From JALYOC01 sp036675345 (GTDB taxonomy: Bacteria; Myxococcota; Myxococcia; Myxococcales; Myxococcaceae), in NCBI GenBank assembly GCA_036675345.1, contig JAKFFE010000033.1, forward strand, positions 186,001 to 250,000: DNA of 64,000 nt, written 5' to 3'. Each line of letters opens with the position of its first letter. Within the stretch, counting starts at the first letter, position 1. Shown here in pieces: positions 51,734-60,452 of the stretch. Position numbers and translations under genes: made by a program. The notes under the pieces were generated by a model. It worked only from the letters and a program-made list of their open reading frames with translations. It was not told the DNA's origin and did not search any database.

Positions 51734-52948
51734 GTGAGGCCAAGCTGCGCGGTGGTCGCCCTGCTGGTGTTGACCGGCTGTCCCGGCGGAGACGAGGGCC
51801 CCTGCCCGATCTCCTCCACCTTCGTGGCCAGCCCGCCCTCGGTGGCCCTGGATCCCTCCGGCTCCAGCTTCCTGGCTCCGGGCCGGGTGAGCGTGCGGGT
51901 GCACAGCCCGGGAATCGGCTTCTGTCCCAACGGACGGCAGACCTTCGCGGAGGCGGTGGAGGTGACCGTGACCGGGCCGGAGGGAACGCCGCTTCCCTCC
52001 CAGGTCCAGAACAACGGCTTTGGGATGGTGGACGTGGAGGTGGAGGCGGCCACCCCCGGCTGGTACCACCTGGAGGCGAACTTCCTCCCCTCCTATGGCC
52101 TGGCCCAGCAGGACTTCCTGGTCAGCCGGCCGCTGACCGAGACCACCACCCTCACCCTGGGGGCGCGTTGCCAGCGGTTGAATCGGACCCGCCTCGGCAC
52201 CTGGATCTGCGACCAGCGGGTGTTCCGGGGGACGGAGCTGGCGGATTCGATCAGCGAACCCGTCTCCCGCTGGGTGTCTGGGGCGCAGGTGTGGACGGTG
52301 GCCCTGGGGAGGGTGAACCGCTTCACCGACACCGGGAGCGGACCGCTGGTGCTGACCGCCAGCGGGGTCACCCCGGTGGAGCAGGTGCTGGCCGCGGCGG
52401 GGATGGGTGAGGACGCGCTCTTGATCCGCAACAGCGGACAACTGGCGCGGCTGGAGGCGCTGCCGGACGGAGGAATCGCCGAGACCCACCGCGGCCAGAT
52501 TGGCTTTGGCAGTGTCCTTCACGTGGAGGACGGCCGGGTGCTGGTGGACGAGTTCGGCAACGGGCTGCAGGTCCTCCGCCCGGACCCCACCGACGCCGGC
52601 TTCCTGCCGGTGGGGCCCAGCCGGAGCATCCCGGGAGTGGTGGGATCCAGCGCGGAGGGGATCTGGGGCGGGAGAGAGGAGATCGTCCGCCTCTTCGCCC
52701 CCGGCCCGGAAGGGGTGGCTTCGCGCGCCGCCAGCAGCGTTCCGGCGGACCTGACCCTGCAGTCCCGGGCCGCCGGGCCGCCGCTGCTGCACCCGCGGGT
52801 GGGCGTCCCCGGCCAGGCCACCTTCCGGGTCACCGACGGAGGGCTGGAGCTGAGGCACCTGCAGGAGCAGCACTTCCTGGAGGGCCTGGAGACCGACTAC
52901 GGGTGGCGCCTGATCTCCGCGGACCAGACCGAGATCCTCAGCTGGTAG
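51734..52948 (+). CDS. Lipoprotein of unknown function
   Basis: The 404-residue product starts with GTG and has a lipobox (VVALLVLTGCPGG, Cys at residue 15). The first half is beta-rich with an Ig-like stretch (VSVRVHSPGIGFCPNGRQTFAEAVEVTVTG). The second half has repeated segments (EQVLAAAGMGEDALLIRNSGQLARLEALPDGGIAETHRG, SVLHVEDGRVLVDEFGNGLQVLRPD) like a propeller of the six-bladed or NHL type. No catalytic motif found. Confidence 0.7.
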   Translation: MRPSCAVVALLVLTGCPGGDEGPCPISSTFVASPPSVALDPSGSSFLAPGRVSVRVHSPGIGFCPNGRQTFAEAVEVTVTGPEGTPLPSQVQNNGFGMVDVEVEAATPGWYHLEANFLPSYGLAQQDFLVSRPLTETTTLTLGARCQRLNRTRLGTWICDQRVFRGTELADSISEPVSRWVSGAQVWTVALGRVNRFTDTGSGPLVLTASGVTPVEQVLAAAGMGEDALLIRNSGQLARLEALPDGGIAETHRGQIGFGSVLHVEDGRVLVDEFGNGLQVLRPDPTDAGFLPVGPSRSIPGVVGSSAEGIWGGREEIVRLFAPGPEGVASRAASSVPADLTLQSRAAGPPLLHPRVGVPGQATFRVTDGGLELRHLQEQHFLEGLETDYGWRLISADQTEILSW

Positions 52949-53097
52949 TTCAGGGACGTGGGGGCGGAACACTGTGAAGCTTCGCCGCACACCGGCGTGC
53001 GCGAGGGAGAAATACGCCTCAAAACCGGGTGGGCCGACAATGTAGGCGTACGGACCACTCGCCGCGTCAAGGCGGCGTCCTGACAGGAGATTTCGCC

Positions 53098-53745
53098 ATG
53101 ACTGCCCCCATTTCGAACCGCCCCGCCGCCGTCGCCCCTGTTTCCCCCCGCCCGTCCACGCCGTCCGTCCCCTTCGAGGTCAAGAACATGATGACCGGCC
53201 TCGAGGTCCAGAAGGGCGAGAGCTCGATCCGCCTGACCGGAGATCCGGGCGCGCCCTCGCATACCTTCGGCGGGATCCTGAGCGTGGACTTCTTCGGACG
53301 CGGCGACGGGCTTGGCGCCGGCGGGAACGTCTTCATCCAGCCGCACGACCGGCGGTCGCTGCCGGAGGTGGCCCGGGAGCTGGCGAAGTCGATCAACGAC
53401 GAAGGGCTGGTGCAGGCGAACGTCACCGAGAACAGCGACGGGTCGGTCACCCTCGACTTCAAGCCGCAGCCGCTGAAGACCGCCATCGCCAGCGTGCTCA
53501 AGGGCCACTGGGGCGAGGCGGACAACTTCGTCAACACCCAGGAGGCGCGCGCGCTGGTGGATCTGGCGAAGGCGGACGGGAAGATCGACCCCACCGAGCG
53601 CCATGAGCTGAACACGCTGATGGTGGGCTGGACCTTCCACTCCGACGAGGACGGCGTGGCCAAGGGCGCCAAGTTCGAGACCCCGACCCTCAGCGGCACC
53701 GCGGGAGCGGAGATCCAGCGGGCGCTCAACGCCGAGAAGGCCTGA
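53098..53745 (+). CDS. Hypothetical protein with TerB-like helical part
   Basis: The 215-residue product lacks a signal peptide. The N-terminal 25 residues are Pro-rich; the middle is a beta-alpha region (GGILSVDFFGRGDGLGAGGNVFIQPHDRRSLPEVARELAKSI). Near residue 150, ARALVDLAKADGKIDPTERHELNTLM is like the EF-hand/TerB-type motif for metal or protein binding. AGGAGA precedes the ATG. No family recognised with confidence. Confidence 0.65.
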   Translation: MTAPISNRPAAVAPVSPRPSTPSVPFEVKNMMTGLEVQKGESSIRLTGDPGAPSHTFGGILSVDFFGRGDGLGAGGNVFIQPHDRRSLPEVARELAKSINDEGLVQANVTENSDGSVTLDFKPQPLKTAIASVLKGHWGEADNFVNTQEARALVDLAKADGKIDPTERHELNTLMVGWTFHSDEDGVAKGAKFETPTLSGTAGAEIQRALNAEKA

Positions 53746-53771
53746 TTGCACCTCGAACCACTCAGGGCACC

Positions 53772-53805
53772 GCCGGCGAGAGGACCTTCCGGGGTCCTCT
53801 CCGGC
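53772..53805. terminator. Bidirectional hairpin between convergent genes
   Basis: GCCGGCGAGAGGACC and GGTCCTCTCCGGC form a strong stem with a small bulge around six bases. It lies 27 bp after the stop of the 53098 gene and touches the stop of the convergent gene. There is no T tract, so it may act as a transcript 3' end stabiliser or terminator of the GC-rich type. Confidence 0.55.
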
Positions 53806-54296
53806 TAGAACAGGAACTTCGGCCCCACGGCGAGCATCACCTCGGCGCTGGGAACACCGCTGGACGTGGCGGAGAAGAGGATCTGTCCTCCACCGCTGGC
53901 TTCAAACGTCCAGGCGAAGTGGGGGCCGAAGTACAGGTTGTAGGACAGCGCCAGACTGAGACCCGGACCCACCTGAATCTCGTAGAAGTGCCGCGCGTAG
54001 AGCCCCCCGAGGATCGCCACGTCGAAGACCGAACCCGCGCCGTACCCGTCGCGGTCGTCCAGCCGGTGAAGGAGGTAGCCGGCGCGCGCCCAGCCGAAGC
54101 CGCCGCCCAGTCCCATCACCACCAGGCCGCCGGCGGCATCCACCCGCCACCGACCGTGCGTCACCGAGAGCTGCAGGCCGGGGGAGAGCGGGTAGCCCAC
54201 CATCAAGTGAATCCCCACCGCGCTGGCAGGAGGGTCGATCTCCGCGGCTGAAACATTGGAGGCAGCCAGGCAAAGGAGCAGGGCGACGGTGCGCAT
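53805..54296 (-). CDS. Outer-membrane-like beta-barrel protein, small
   Basis: The 163-residue product has a signal peptide (RTVALLLCLAASNVSAAE) and a mature part of alternating strand-like segments with glycine (GLQLSVTHGRWRVDAAGGLVVMGLGGGFGWARAGYLLH, FYEIQVGPGLSLALSYNLYFGPHFAWTFEAS), ending VGPKFLF with the terminal Phe of barrel proteins. ATG 54320, eight codons upstream, is a possible start. It is divergent from the serine hydrolase lipoprotein gene. Confidence 0.65.
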   Translation of the reverse strand: MRTVALLLCLAASNVSAAEIDPPASAVGIHLMVGYPLSPGLQLSVTHGRWRVDAAGGLVVMGLGGGFGWARAGYLLHRLDDRDGYGAGSVFDVAILGGLYARHFYEIQVGPGLSLALSYNLYFGPHFAWTFEASGGGQILFSATSSGVPSAEVMLAVGPKFLF

Positions 54297-54378
54297 GCCG
54301 CGCGGCACAGCATTGGCCATGCCAACCGGATGGAGCGAGTGGTGGGCCGTCGGTGCGACCACGCGGGTCTTCCACCGT

Positions 54379-54394
54379 GTGCAGCCCGCTGCAC
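54379..54394. promoter_or_regulatory. Inverted repeat between divergent genes, operator candidate
   Basis: GTGCAGCCCGCTGCAC is a perfect six-base inverted repeat with a four-base centre in the interval between two divergent starts. A second partial copy of the pattern (GTGCAACGGCAC) follows about eight bases downstream. It could be a dimeric regulator site; nothing else identifies the regulator. Confidence 0.4.
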
Positions 54395-54447
54395 GACTGT
54401 GCAACGGCACTTGTTGGGCTGGTGGTGGACGGGCTAATCCGGCCGGG

Positions 54448-56052
54448 ATGCGCTCACTGCCGACGCTCCTCGTCGTTGCCACGCTCGCGGGCTGCGCGCA
54501 CACCGCTTCGCCGCCGCGGACCGAGCCCGCCGCTGTTCCCTCCCCTCCCCCGGCTGTGGCACCGGTGGAGCGCAACCCCCAGGCCGGGATGACGAGGGCC
54601 AACGCCGGCATGGATCTGCTGGAGCAGAAGGGGGATCCGGCCACGGCGCTGACGATGCTGGAGGAGGCCTGGGCGCTCGGCTTCGAGCACGAGATGGTCG
54701 CGTACTACGCCGCCAACGCCGCTTCGATGGCGGGCCGCAAGAACGCTGCAGTGCAGTGGCTGGAGCTGGCGGTGCAGCGTGGGTTCGATGATCCGGGTGC
54801 ACTGCGAACGGATCCCGGCCTGGCAGGCATCCGCGCCGAGCGGCGGGTGACCACCCTGATCGAGAAGCTGGAGGCGGCCGCGGCCGAGCGGCTGGCGAAG
54901 GCCAATCCGGGCAGCGGACTGGAGCGGAGCACTCCGGAGGCCGAAGGGGTGGACGTCGCTGCGCTCAAGGAACTGGTCGCCGCGGCCGAGGCGGCCGGCA
55001 CCAGCGGTCTGGTGGTGGTCCGGAACGGGAAGCTGGTCGGGGAGTGGTACTTCGGATCCTCGCGCTCACCGATCGAGGCGATGTCGGCGACCAAGTCGGT
55101 GGTCAGCCTCGCGGTGGGGCTGTTGCTTCAAGACGGCCTGCTGAAGTCGATCGACGAGCCGGTGTCGACCTTCTTCCCGGTTTGGAACACCGGCGACCGC
55201 GCCAAGGTCACCGTCCGCCACCTGCTCAACCACACCTCGGGGCTGCACGCGGATCCGACGACCGAGAGGATCTACGCCAGCCCGGACTTCGTGATGCACG
55301 CGCTGGAGTCCGAGGTGGCCGAGCCCGGTGCTCGGTTCTTCTACAACAACAGCGCGGTCAACCTGCTGGCCGGCGTGGTCGGGGTGGCGGCGAAGCAGCG
55401 GATGGACCTGTACCTGAACGCGCGCCTGTTCGCGCCGCTCGGGATCACCGACGTGACCTGGTCCCTGGACAGGGCGGGCAATCCCCACGGGATGTCGGGC
55501 CTGCAGATCCACCCCGCGGACTTCGCCAAGCTCGGGCAGATGCTGCTCGATGGGGGGAGGTGGCAGGGGAAGCGGGTGCTCGACTCCAGGTGGATCGCCG
55601 AGTCCGCGCGAGGGCCGGGACAGAAGTTCCATCCGATGTGCGGCCTGCTGTGGTGGCTCGCCGCGAAGGACGTCTTCTTCGAGTTCGACGCGGCGATGTT
55701 CCAGCAACTGGCGGATCATCAGGTCGACCCGGCGGTGGTGCAGAAGCTCTCCCCGCTGCGAGGCAAGCGGGTCCGCGCCAAGGAACTGGAAGCGACACTG
55801 ACCTCGCTACTGGGGCCCGAGGGCGATCGGGTGTTCTTCAAGGCGCTGCACGCGGCCCGGCTGCTGCCGCCTCGCACCGTGGAGGGCGGCTACGAAGGCT
55901 TCTCCGCGGTCGGCTACCTGGGCCAGCGCCTGGTCGTCTTTCCGGAGAAGAAGCTGGTGGTGGTCCGGATGGCCCGCGCCGGCGGCGAGGTCTCCGAAGA
56001 AGCCCTCGAGTTCGACGCCTTCAATGGGCTGGTGCGCAAACTGATCCCGTAG
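54448..56052 (+). CDS. Beta-lactamase-like serine hydrolase lipoprotein
   Basis: The 534-residue product has a lipobox (TLLVVATLAGCAH), a Pro-rich linker and a TPR-like helical region (residues about 60-150), then a class C beta-lactamase-type domain. The SxxK motif is SATK with Ser213 and Lys216, and YxN is seen in FFYNNSAVNLLAGV. The family includes penicillin-binding-like esterases and peptidases; the lipid anchor suggests an envelope substrate. The lack of a clear HxG motif is typical of the esterase branch. The start has no strong ribosome site. Confidence 0.85.
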   Translation: MRSLPTLLVVATLAGCAHTASPPRTEPAAVPSPPPAVAPVERNPQAGMTRANAGMDLLEQKGDPATALTMLEEAWALGFEHEMVAYYAANAASMAGRKNAAVQWLELAVQRGFDDPGALRTDPGLAGIRAERRVTTLIEKLEAAAAERLAKANPGSGLERSTPEAEGVDVAALKELVAAAEAAGTSGLVVVRNGKLVGEWYFGSSRSPIEAMSATKSVVSLAVGLLLQDGLLKSIDEPVSTFFPVWNTGDRAKVTVRHLLNHTSGLHADPTTERIYASPDFVMHALESEVAEPGARFFYNNSAVNLLAGVVGVAAKQRMDLYLNARLFAPLGITDVTWSLDRAGNPHGMSGLQIHPADFAKLGQMLLDGGRWQGKRVLDSRWIAESARGPGQKFHPMCGLLWWLAAKDVFFEFDAAMFQQLADHQVDPAVVQKLSPLRGKRVRAKELEATLTSLLGPEGDRVFFKALHAARLLPPRTVEGGYEGFSAVGYLGQRLVVFPEKKLVVVRMARAGGEVSEEALEFDAFNGLVRKLIP

Positions 56053-56065
56053 GCCCCGCCACCCC

Positions 56066-56806
56066 TCAGCCAGTGACCTGCTGCCGGTCCACTGCGCGTC
56101 CCAGCGCCGCCACCCACTGCGACCCGGTCAGATACCCGCTCGCCAGCGGCGCAATCCCGGCAGGGCCCTTGTAGAGCACGGTGGGAAACCCGCTCACGCC
56201 CATCGCGCGGACCTCCTGGAACTCCGCCGCGGTCGCCCGCTTCGCATCCGGATGCTCGAACCGGGTCAGGAACGTCCCGAAGTCCAACCCGTGCGCGGTG
56301 CAGATGCTCTCGTAGAAGCCCGGTTCGGTCGGGTCCTCACCCTCGGTGTAGAACCGCCGCTGGATCGCAGCGAACGCCTCGTAGACGCCGGTCCGCGCCC
56401 CGGCGGTCTCCTCCAGCATCCCGCGCAGCACCACGAACGCGCGGCAAGCAGGTTCGGTGTCGTAGTTGAAGGCCGGCCGATCCAGGAACCGCAAGGAGAA
56501 GGGCTGCCCGGTGCGCTCGGCGATCTCCGTCCAGTGGTGGCGCAGGAAGCCCTTGAAGCGGTCGTTCCAGGGATCGCCTCCCCCGGCGCGCAGCCCACCG
56601 ACCAGCACGCGGAAGGGAAGGCCCCGGCCGATGGCCTCGGCCTCCAGCTGCTTGAGGCCGGGAGACCCACCCCAGCACCACGAGCACATCGGGTCCCCCA
56701 CGTAGATCACCTCTCCCACTGGGCGCTCCGGCTGGAGCGCGCCGCTTGCCGCTTCCATGCCGGGGAGCGCACAGACGCCGGTCTCGGGGTCACAAAGCCC
56801 CTCCAT
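56066..56806 (-). CDS. DsbA-family (FrnE-like) thioredoxin-fold protein
   Basis: The protein has EVIYVGDPMCSWCWGGSPGLKQL, the CxxC motif in the Cys-Ser-Trp-Cys form that is typical of FrnE-like members, followed by the helical insertion domain (AFNYDTEPACRAFVVLRGMLEETA) and GVSGFPTVLYKG, the cis-Pro loop. The N-terminal tail holds an extra CDPETGVC pair. No signal peptide, so it should be cytoplasmic and act as a disulfide oxidoreductase or isomerase. The start ATG 56806 is chosen because it retains the CDPETGVC tail; upstream codons look non-coding. Confidence 0.85.
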   Translation of the reverse strand: MEGLCDPETGVCALPGMEAASGALQPERPVGEVIYVGDPMCSWCWGGSPGLKQLEAEAIGRGLPFRVLVGGLRAGGGDPWNDRFKGFLRHHWTEIAERTGQPFSLRFLDRPAFNYDTEPACRAFVVLRGMLEETAGARTGVYEAFAAIQRRFYTEGEDPTEPGFYESICTAHGLDFGTFLTRFEHPDAKRATAAEFQEVRAMGVSGFPTVLYKGPAGIAPLASGYLTGSQWVAALGRAVDRQQVTG

Positions 56807-57717
56807 CCCAGGCGTCCGGTCCAGGTCCTTGCCAGCGGTCTTCAAGATCGTCTCCGTTCGTCTCGGCGGGAGCCCATTCGCCCGCCGTTCATGCCCCAGA
56901 GATAGCGGCCGCGGCCGGCATTCGCGACCCGCAGTCACGCACAGGGCATGTGCGTTCATGCACACTGCGGAGAACGCCCCCGGTCGCCGACCCGGACCGC
57001 GCGGCGGAAGCACACCCAGACGAGGAGGTCACCGCTGGTCTCGCCGTGGGTCATGGCCAGCGCGGCCGCTTCCAGGTGCGAGGTCTCGTCGGAGGGAGAC
57101 TCGACCCAGCTGTCCAGGTGCCCTGGTTCGACAGACCGGGATCGGCAGGCCGGGGATCACGTTCGTCTTGAGGCCGCGCAGGTGGTCCACCTTGCCGTTG
57201 ATGGCGGACTCGGTGAGCACCCTGGGGGGCTCCTGGAAGGGCGACGCGGAGACGACGTGTGGCTGGCGCACCCGGTAATCCGCACCGTAAGCGAGTTTCG
57301 CCGCGCCGAGCCCCACTGGCTGTTGGTGGGCAGCTCAACACAACGCAGTGCCCTGGCGGTCACTCCGCTGCGAGAAAGCGCGCGGAGTATCGCAGCGCAC
57401 TGCCCGCTGGGGCACTCCGTTGTGCTGGAGCACGATTTGCCTCCTCTACGGAGGCATCTCCTCCACCAACACCGGTAGGGGCCCGGGCGGGCCATCAACC
57501 TCCGGGTGGCCAACTCTCGCTCGCCGGCCACGGCGCTGGACTTCCAGACCAGGGTCCCCTCGGCGTCAGTCCCCCGCGGATGCTGTCCCACGGAGCCGCA
57601 GAGGGCGGTGACAATCACCGAGTGGTTGCCCTCGGCTTCCCCAAAAAGCATGGCGGGCGAGCACCCGGACCCGAAGGCCCGCGCACCCGCCCGCCGTCAC
57701 TTCACTTCAGCCGCTTA
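56807..57717. other. 0.9-kb stretch without an intact gene
   Basis: No open frame with sensible codon use spans this interval in either direction. The one recognisable piece is the RpoC-like remnant at 57134-57256 on the minus strand. Just downstream of it, minus-strand codons from about 57116 to 56990 also read through (starting LDSWVESPSDETSHLEAAAL), but I cannot assign them. Elsewhere only short frames occur. It looks like an eroded former gene region. Confidence 0.6.
57134..57256 (-). pseudogene. Fragment of an rpoC-like gene (RNA polymerase beta' C-terminus)
   Basis: Forty-one codons read VVSASPFQEPPRVLTESAIN followed by GKVDHLRGLKTNVIPGLPIPV. This closely follows the conserved stretch of RNA polymerase beta' near its C-terminus (SAASFQETTRVLTEAAI..GK.D.L.GLKENVI.GRLIPAG). 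Differences such as ENVI to TNVI and GRLIPAG to GLPIPV show it is diverged, and the flanking codons do not match RpoC. It is an isolated relic, not a working gene. Confidence 0.75.
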
Positions 57718-59250
57718 CTAGTGACCGCGCAGCACCCACAGCGCGTCGTTGGTGAGCACCAGCAGCATCGAAGGCGATGCAGTGGGGTCATAGACGATCT
57801 GCTTCACGTTGCTGCCGGTGACCCCGGGCACCTTGGAGATCACCTTGTCGGGGCCCATCCGGTACAGACCATCCGTCGGCGTGCCGATGAACATGGACCC
57901 GTCGTCGGTGACGGTCAGCGCGCTGACCATGTGCGGGAAATCCACCTTCACCGTCTCCACGATCTCCATCAGGTACCGGTCGGTGCGCTCGGTAACGAGC
58001 AGTCGATAAAGGCCGTAGGGATTGGTGAAGCCATCCGGACGGATGTTGCCCAGGTACATGTATCGGGCCTTGCGGCCGTTCCAGGTCAGCTCCTCCGGCG
58101 TCTCGGCGATGCCTCGCCAGAAGTCGAACTCCGCCTGCGAGTTGACCTCGGGAACGAAGGTGTCGAACCGGAACGGGGTGCGATCGACGTTGTAGGTCCC
58201 GGTCCTCATGTCCTGCTGGTCCCAGTACTTGAGTTCGAGGGTCGGGGTGACACGACCGATGTGCCAGTCGTTGGCGATCAGGACGTCGCCATCCTGCGCG
58301 ATGCCCAGACCGTAGGTGTACCCGGCACGCTGCGACCCGACGCACGTCGGGGCAGTGGGATCCGCGCAACCGCTCTTGTCCATCCAGCGCGGGTGGATGT
58401 GGCTGTTGTAGATTTCCCCGTCGATACGGGTGACGCCGTGGTTGGTACCGATGAAGACCTCGCCCTTCGAGGCGCCCCGGTAAGCCTTCACGCAGCTGAG
58501 CACCGTGCGGTCCTCGTCGTGGTACGGGCTGTTGCTGTTACGGATCCCGGACACCACCCCGTGCCTGGTGGTCGTCTCCCAGAGGTGGACTTGCAGCGAG
58601 ATGGTCCCGTCCTCATTGAGCTTCACGAGGTCGACGTCGCCCTTCTGGAACTCGGGGTCGTTGATGTCGGTGCGCTCACCCGCCATGTTGTCGTCGGCGG
58701 CGAAGCCCACGTAGGCCTTGCCCGGAGCACCACCGCAAATCACCGTCGCCCCATAGGACAGCTCCGGGCTCGACAGCTGCCCGATGCCGCTGACCCAGGT
58801 GACTGAGTTCTTTTCCGAGGTCAGCACGCCGTACCGCTGCGTCTCCAGCACCCAGATGTTGTGCCCATCGTCGATGCCGACGCCCTTGATGCCCCGCGGG
58901 ATGGAGTACGAGGTGCTGTAGTTCTTCAGCTCCTCTGTCGGCCACTCGGAGCGCGGTCCGGTCGGCTCGGGCGTGCCTGCGTCCGTCTCGCCGGTGCCTC
59001 CGTCGGATCCGCCATCGGTCTCGCCGGTCCCGCCATCGGTCCCGCCGTCGGTCTCGCCGGTCCCGCCGTCGGTGCCACCATCGGTCTCGCCGGCGCCTCC
59101 ATCCGCCTCGCCCGTCCCACCATCCTGGCCTGGCGGCGGAATCACCTCGCACGGATTCGCCTCGCTGCAGCGCGGCCGGTTTTCGGTCGGCTCGCAACCC
59201 ATGTACGACAGTGACGCGACCAGCGCGCCCAACAGCAGTCCCCTCTTCAT
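57718..59250 (-). CDS. Large lipoprotein with Gly/Asp/Thr repeats, possible propeller
   Basis: The 510-residue product has a lipobox (LVASLSYMGCEP). Residues about 43-94 are a low-complexity linker of 11-residue repeats (GGTGETDGGTD). After that a long domain (IPRGIKGVGIDDGHNIWVLETQRYGVLT, NHGVTRIDGEIYNSHIHPRWM, YTYGLGIAQDGDVLIANDWHIGRVTP, VSALTVTDDGSMFIGTPTDGLYRM) has the spacing of a beta-propeller such as the two-component-regulator or SMP-30 kind. No enzyme motif found. It is likely a surface-displayed lipoprotein. Confidence 0.75.
   Translation of the reverse strand: MKRGLLLGALVASLSYMGCEPTENRPRCSEANPCEVIPPPGQDGGTGEADGGAGETDGGTDGGTGETDGGTDGGTGETDGGSDGGTGETDAGTPEPTGPRSEWPTEELKNYSTSYSIPRGIKGVGIDDGHNIWVLETQRYGVLTSEKNSVTWVSGIGQLSSPELSYGATVICGGAPGKAYVGFAADDNMAGERTDINDPEFQKGDVDLVKLNEDGTISLQVHLWETTTRHGVVSGIRNSNSPYHDEDRTVLSCVKAYRGASKGEVFIGTNHGVTRIDGEIYNSHIHPRWMDKSGCADPTAPTCVGSQRAGYTYGLGIAQDGDVLIANDWHIGRVTPTLELKYWDQQDMRTGTYNVDRTPFRFDTFVPEVNSQAEFDFWRGIAETPEELTWNGRKARYMYLGNIRPDGFTNPYGLYRLLVTERTDRYLMEIVETVKVDFPHMVSALTVTDDGSMFIGTPTDGLYRMGPDKVISKVPGVTGSNVKQIVYDPTASPSMLLVLTNDALWVLRGH
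58969..59124 (-). repeat. 33-bp coding tandem repeat (Gly-Glu-Thr-Asp linker)
   Basis: Four to five units of about 33 bases encode GGTGETDGGTD with small changes (GGAGETDGGTD, GGTGETDGGSD, GGTGETDAGTP). All keep the frame, so the repeat number could vary without breaking the gene. It forms an acidic, flexible spacer between the lipid anchor and the folded part of the protein. Confidence 0.75.
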
Positions 59251-59399
59251 AGTCTTGATAGGCCTCCCCTTGGGCAGCGCGCAGAGCAAGCGGCGTACCG
59301 GGCTCGGGACGGGGCCGATGCGTGGAGAACTCGACAGAGTGGCCCGGGGAGTGGAAGCGAAGTTCCACTCGATCGGAACGCGGCGTCCGATCAGACCCT

Positions 59400-60365
59400 C
59401 TACTGCGGGACGTCCACGAACCCTTCGCCGGTCGGGTCCTCCTGGACGCGGGTGACCTTGCCGCCCTTGATCACCTCCAGGCGCTCCAGGCGGCCATCAC
59501 CGTTCCGGTCGCGCAAGATCAAGAGGTGGCCCTTCGCGACCTGGACGATCTGCCGCTCGAAGTGACCATCGCGGTTCTCGTCGAAGCTCTCGGCGAGCTG
59601 GGTCCCGTCTCGCTTGAACGTCGTCACGGTGTCGACGTAGCCGTCCTCGTCGCGGTCCACGCTGGTGCTGACGGGGTGGCTGCGCGCAAAGGAGGAGTAG
59701 GACTCGTGGACGCCGTTGTCGTTCTCATCCAGGTACTTCCACAGCAACTCACCGTTGCGGGCGTGCTGGCTGATCTTCTCGAACCTGTCGTCGCGGTCGT
59801 GGTCGCACTCGATCGATGCCACCTCGCCGGTCTCCTTCCAGGTGCTCCGCACGCAATCGCCCTCCTCGTCCCAGCTCGCCTCGAAGAAGGGCGCCGACGG
59901 CACGGCCCGCGCGCCGCGGCCACCGAGGTAGTGACCCGCCCCGAAGGCCAGGACCGCCAGGCCGACCATGGGCAGCACCCGTCCCGCGGACCGGCCCTTG
60001 GGAGCCGACGGATCGAGCGGGGGTCCGGCCACCTCGACGGGGACCGCGGCATCGAGCACCGCGCCACACTTCCAGCACTCACCAAAGTTCCCTGGACTCT
60101 CCTCGCCGCAGTGAGCACATCGCCGGCCGCCGGTCTCCGGAACCTCGGCCTGCAACTGGGCGAGTGCGGCGCGAGCCCGGTCCAGGTCCGAGGACCGCAC
60201 CCGGACTTCGACCATCGCCTCCGGCAGTGGAAGCTCACCTGCGATGGAGGGGCGGTGTTCGCCGCGGACCTGGGATTCAATCTCTGCGGCCGTCAGCGCA
60301 CTCTGAATCAGCGCTGCATGGCCGACCGTTGGCGCCTGATCGACAACGACCCACTCCTCGTTCAT
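59400..60365 (-). CDS. DUF2007/zinc-ribbon protein with membrane helix and EF-hand-like repeats
   Basis: Residues about 5-75 match the DUF2007 (putative signal-transducing) domain: WVVVDQAPTVGHAALIQSALTAAEIESQVRGEHR. Residues 82-101 form a zinc ribbon (CAHCGEESPGNFGECWKCG). A membrane helix follows near 130-147 (VLPMVGLAVLAFGAGHYLGG). The outer part has calcium-loop-like repeats of DxDxDG type: DENDNGVHES, DRDEDGYVDT, DENRDGHFER and DRNGDGRLER. The design suggests a cytoplasmic sensor region tied to a calcium-bound extracytoplasmic domain. Confidence 0.72.
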   Translation of the reverse strand: MNEEWVVVDQAPTVGHAALIQSALTAAEIESQVRGEHRPSIAGELPLPEAMVEVRVRSSDLDRARAALAQLQAEVPETGGRRCAHCGEESPGNFGECWKCGAVLDAAVPVEVAGPPLDPSAPKGRSAGRVLPMVGLAVLAFGAGHYLGGRGARAVPSAPFFEASWDEEGDCVRSTWKETGEVASIECDHDRDDRFEKISQHARNGELLWKYLDENDNGVHESYSSFARSHPVSTSVDRDEDGYVDTVTTFKRDGTQLAESFDENRDGHFERQIVQVAKGHLLILRDRNGDGRLERLEVIKGGKVTRVQEDPTGEGFVDVPQ

Positions 60366-60452
60366 CTCGCCTCCCAGCGGAGGACCAGCTTAGACAACTC
60401 ACGCAGGTGGGTGGCGCCGGCAGCGCTGGGCGACCGGTCGCGGCACGAAGAC

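Noticed and set aside
53013..53050. TACGCCT / AGGCGTA inverted repeat upstream of the 53098 gene
   Set aside because: The arms are only seven bases with a 24-base gap, so chance is a fair explanation.
57317..57651. Glutaredoxin-like remnant (STTECPSGQCAAILRAL) on the minus strand
   Set aside because: The similarity is short, the pattern of cysteines is not the usual CPxC/CGFS, and neighbouring codons do not continue the fold. Too weak to claim.
57259..58806. Plus-strand open frame antisense to the large lipoprotein
   Set aside because: The minus-strand frame has a signal peptide, lipobox and ordered sequence. The plus-strand frame lacks motifs and starts in an eroded region.
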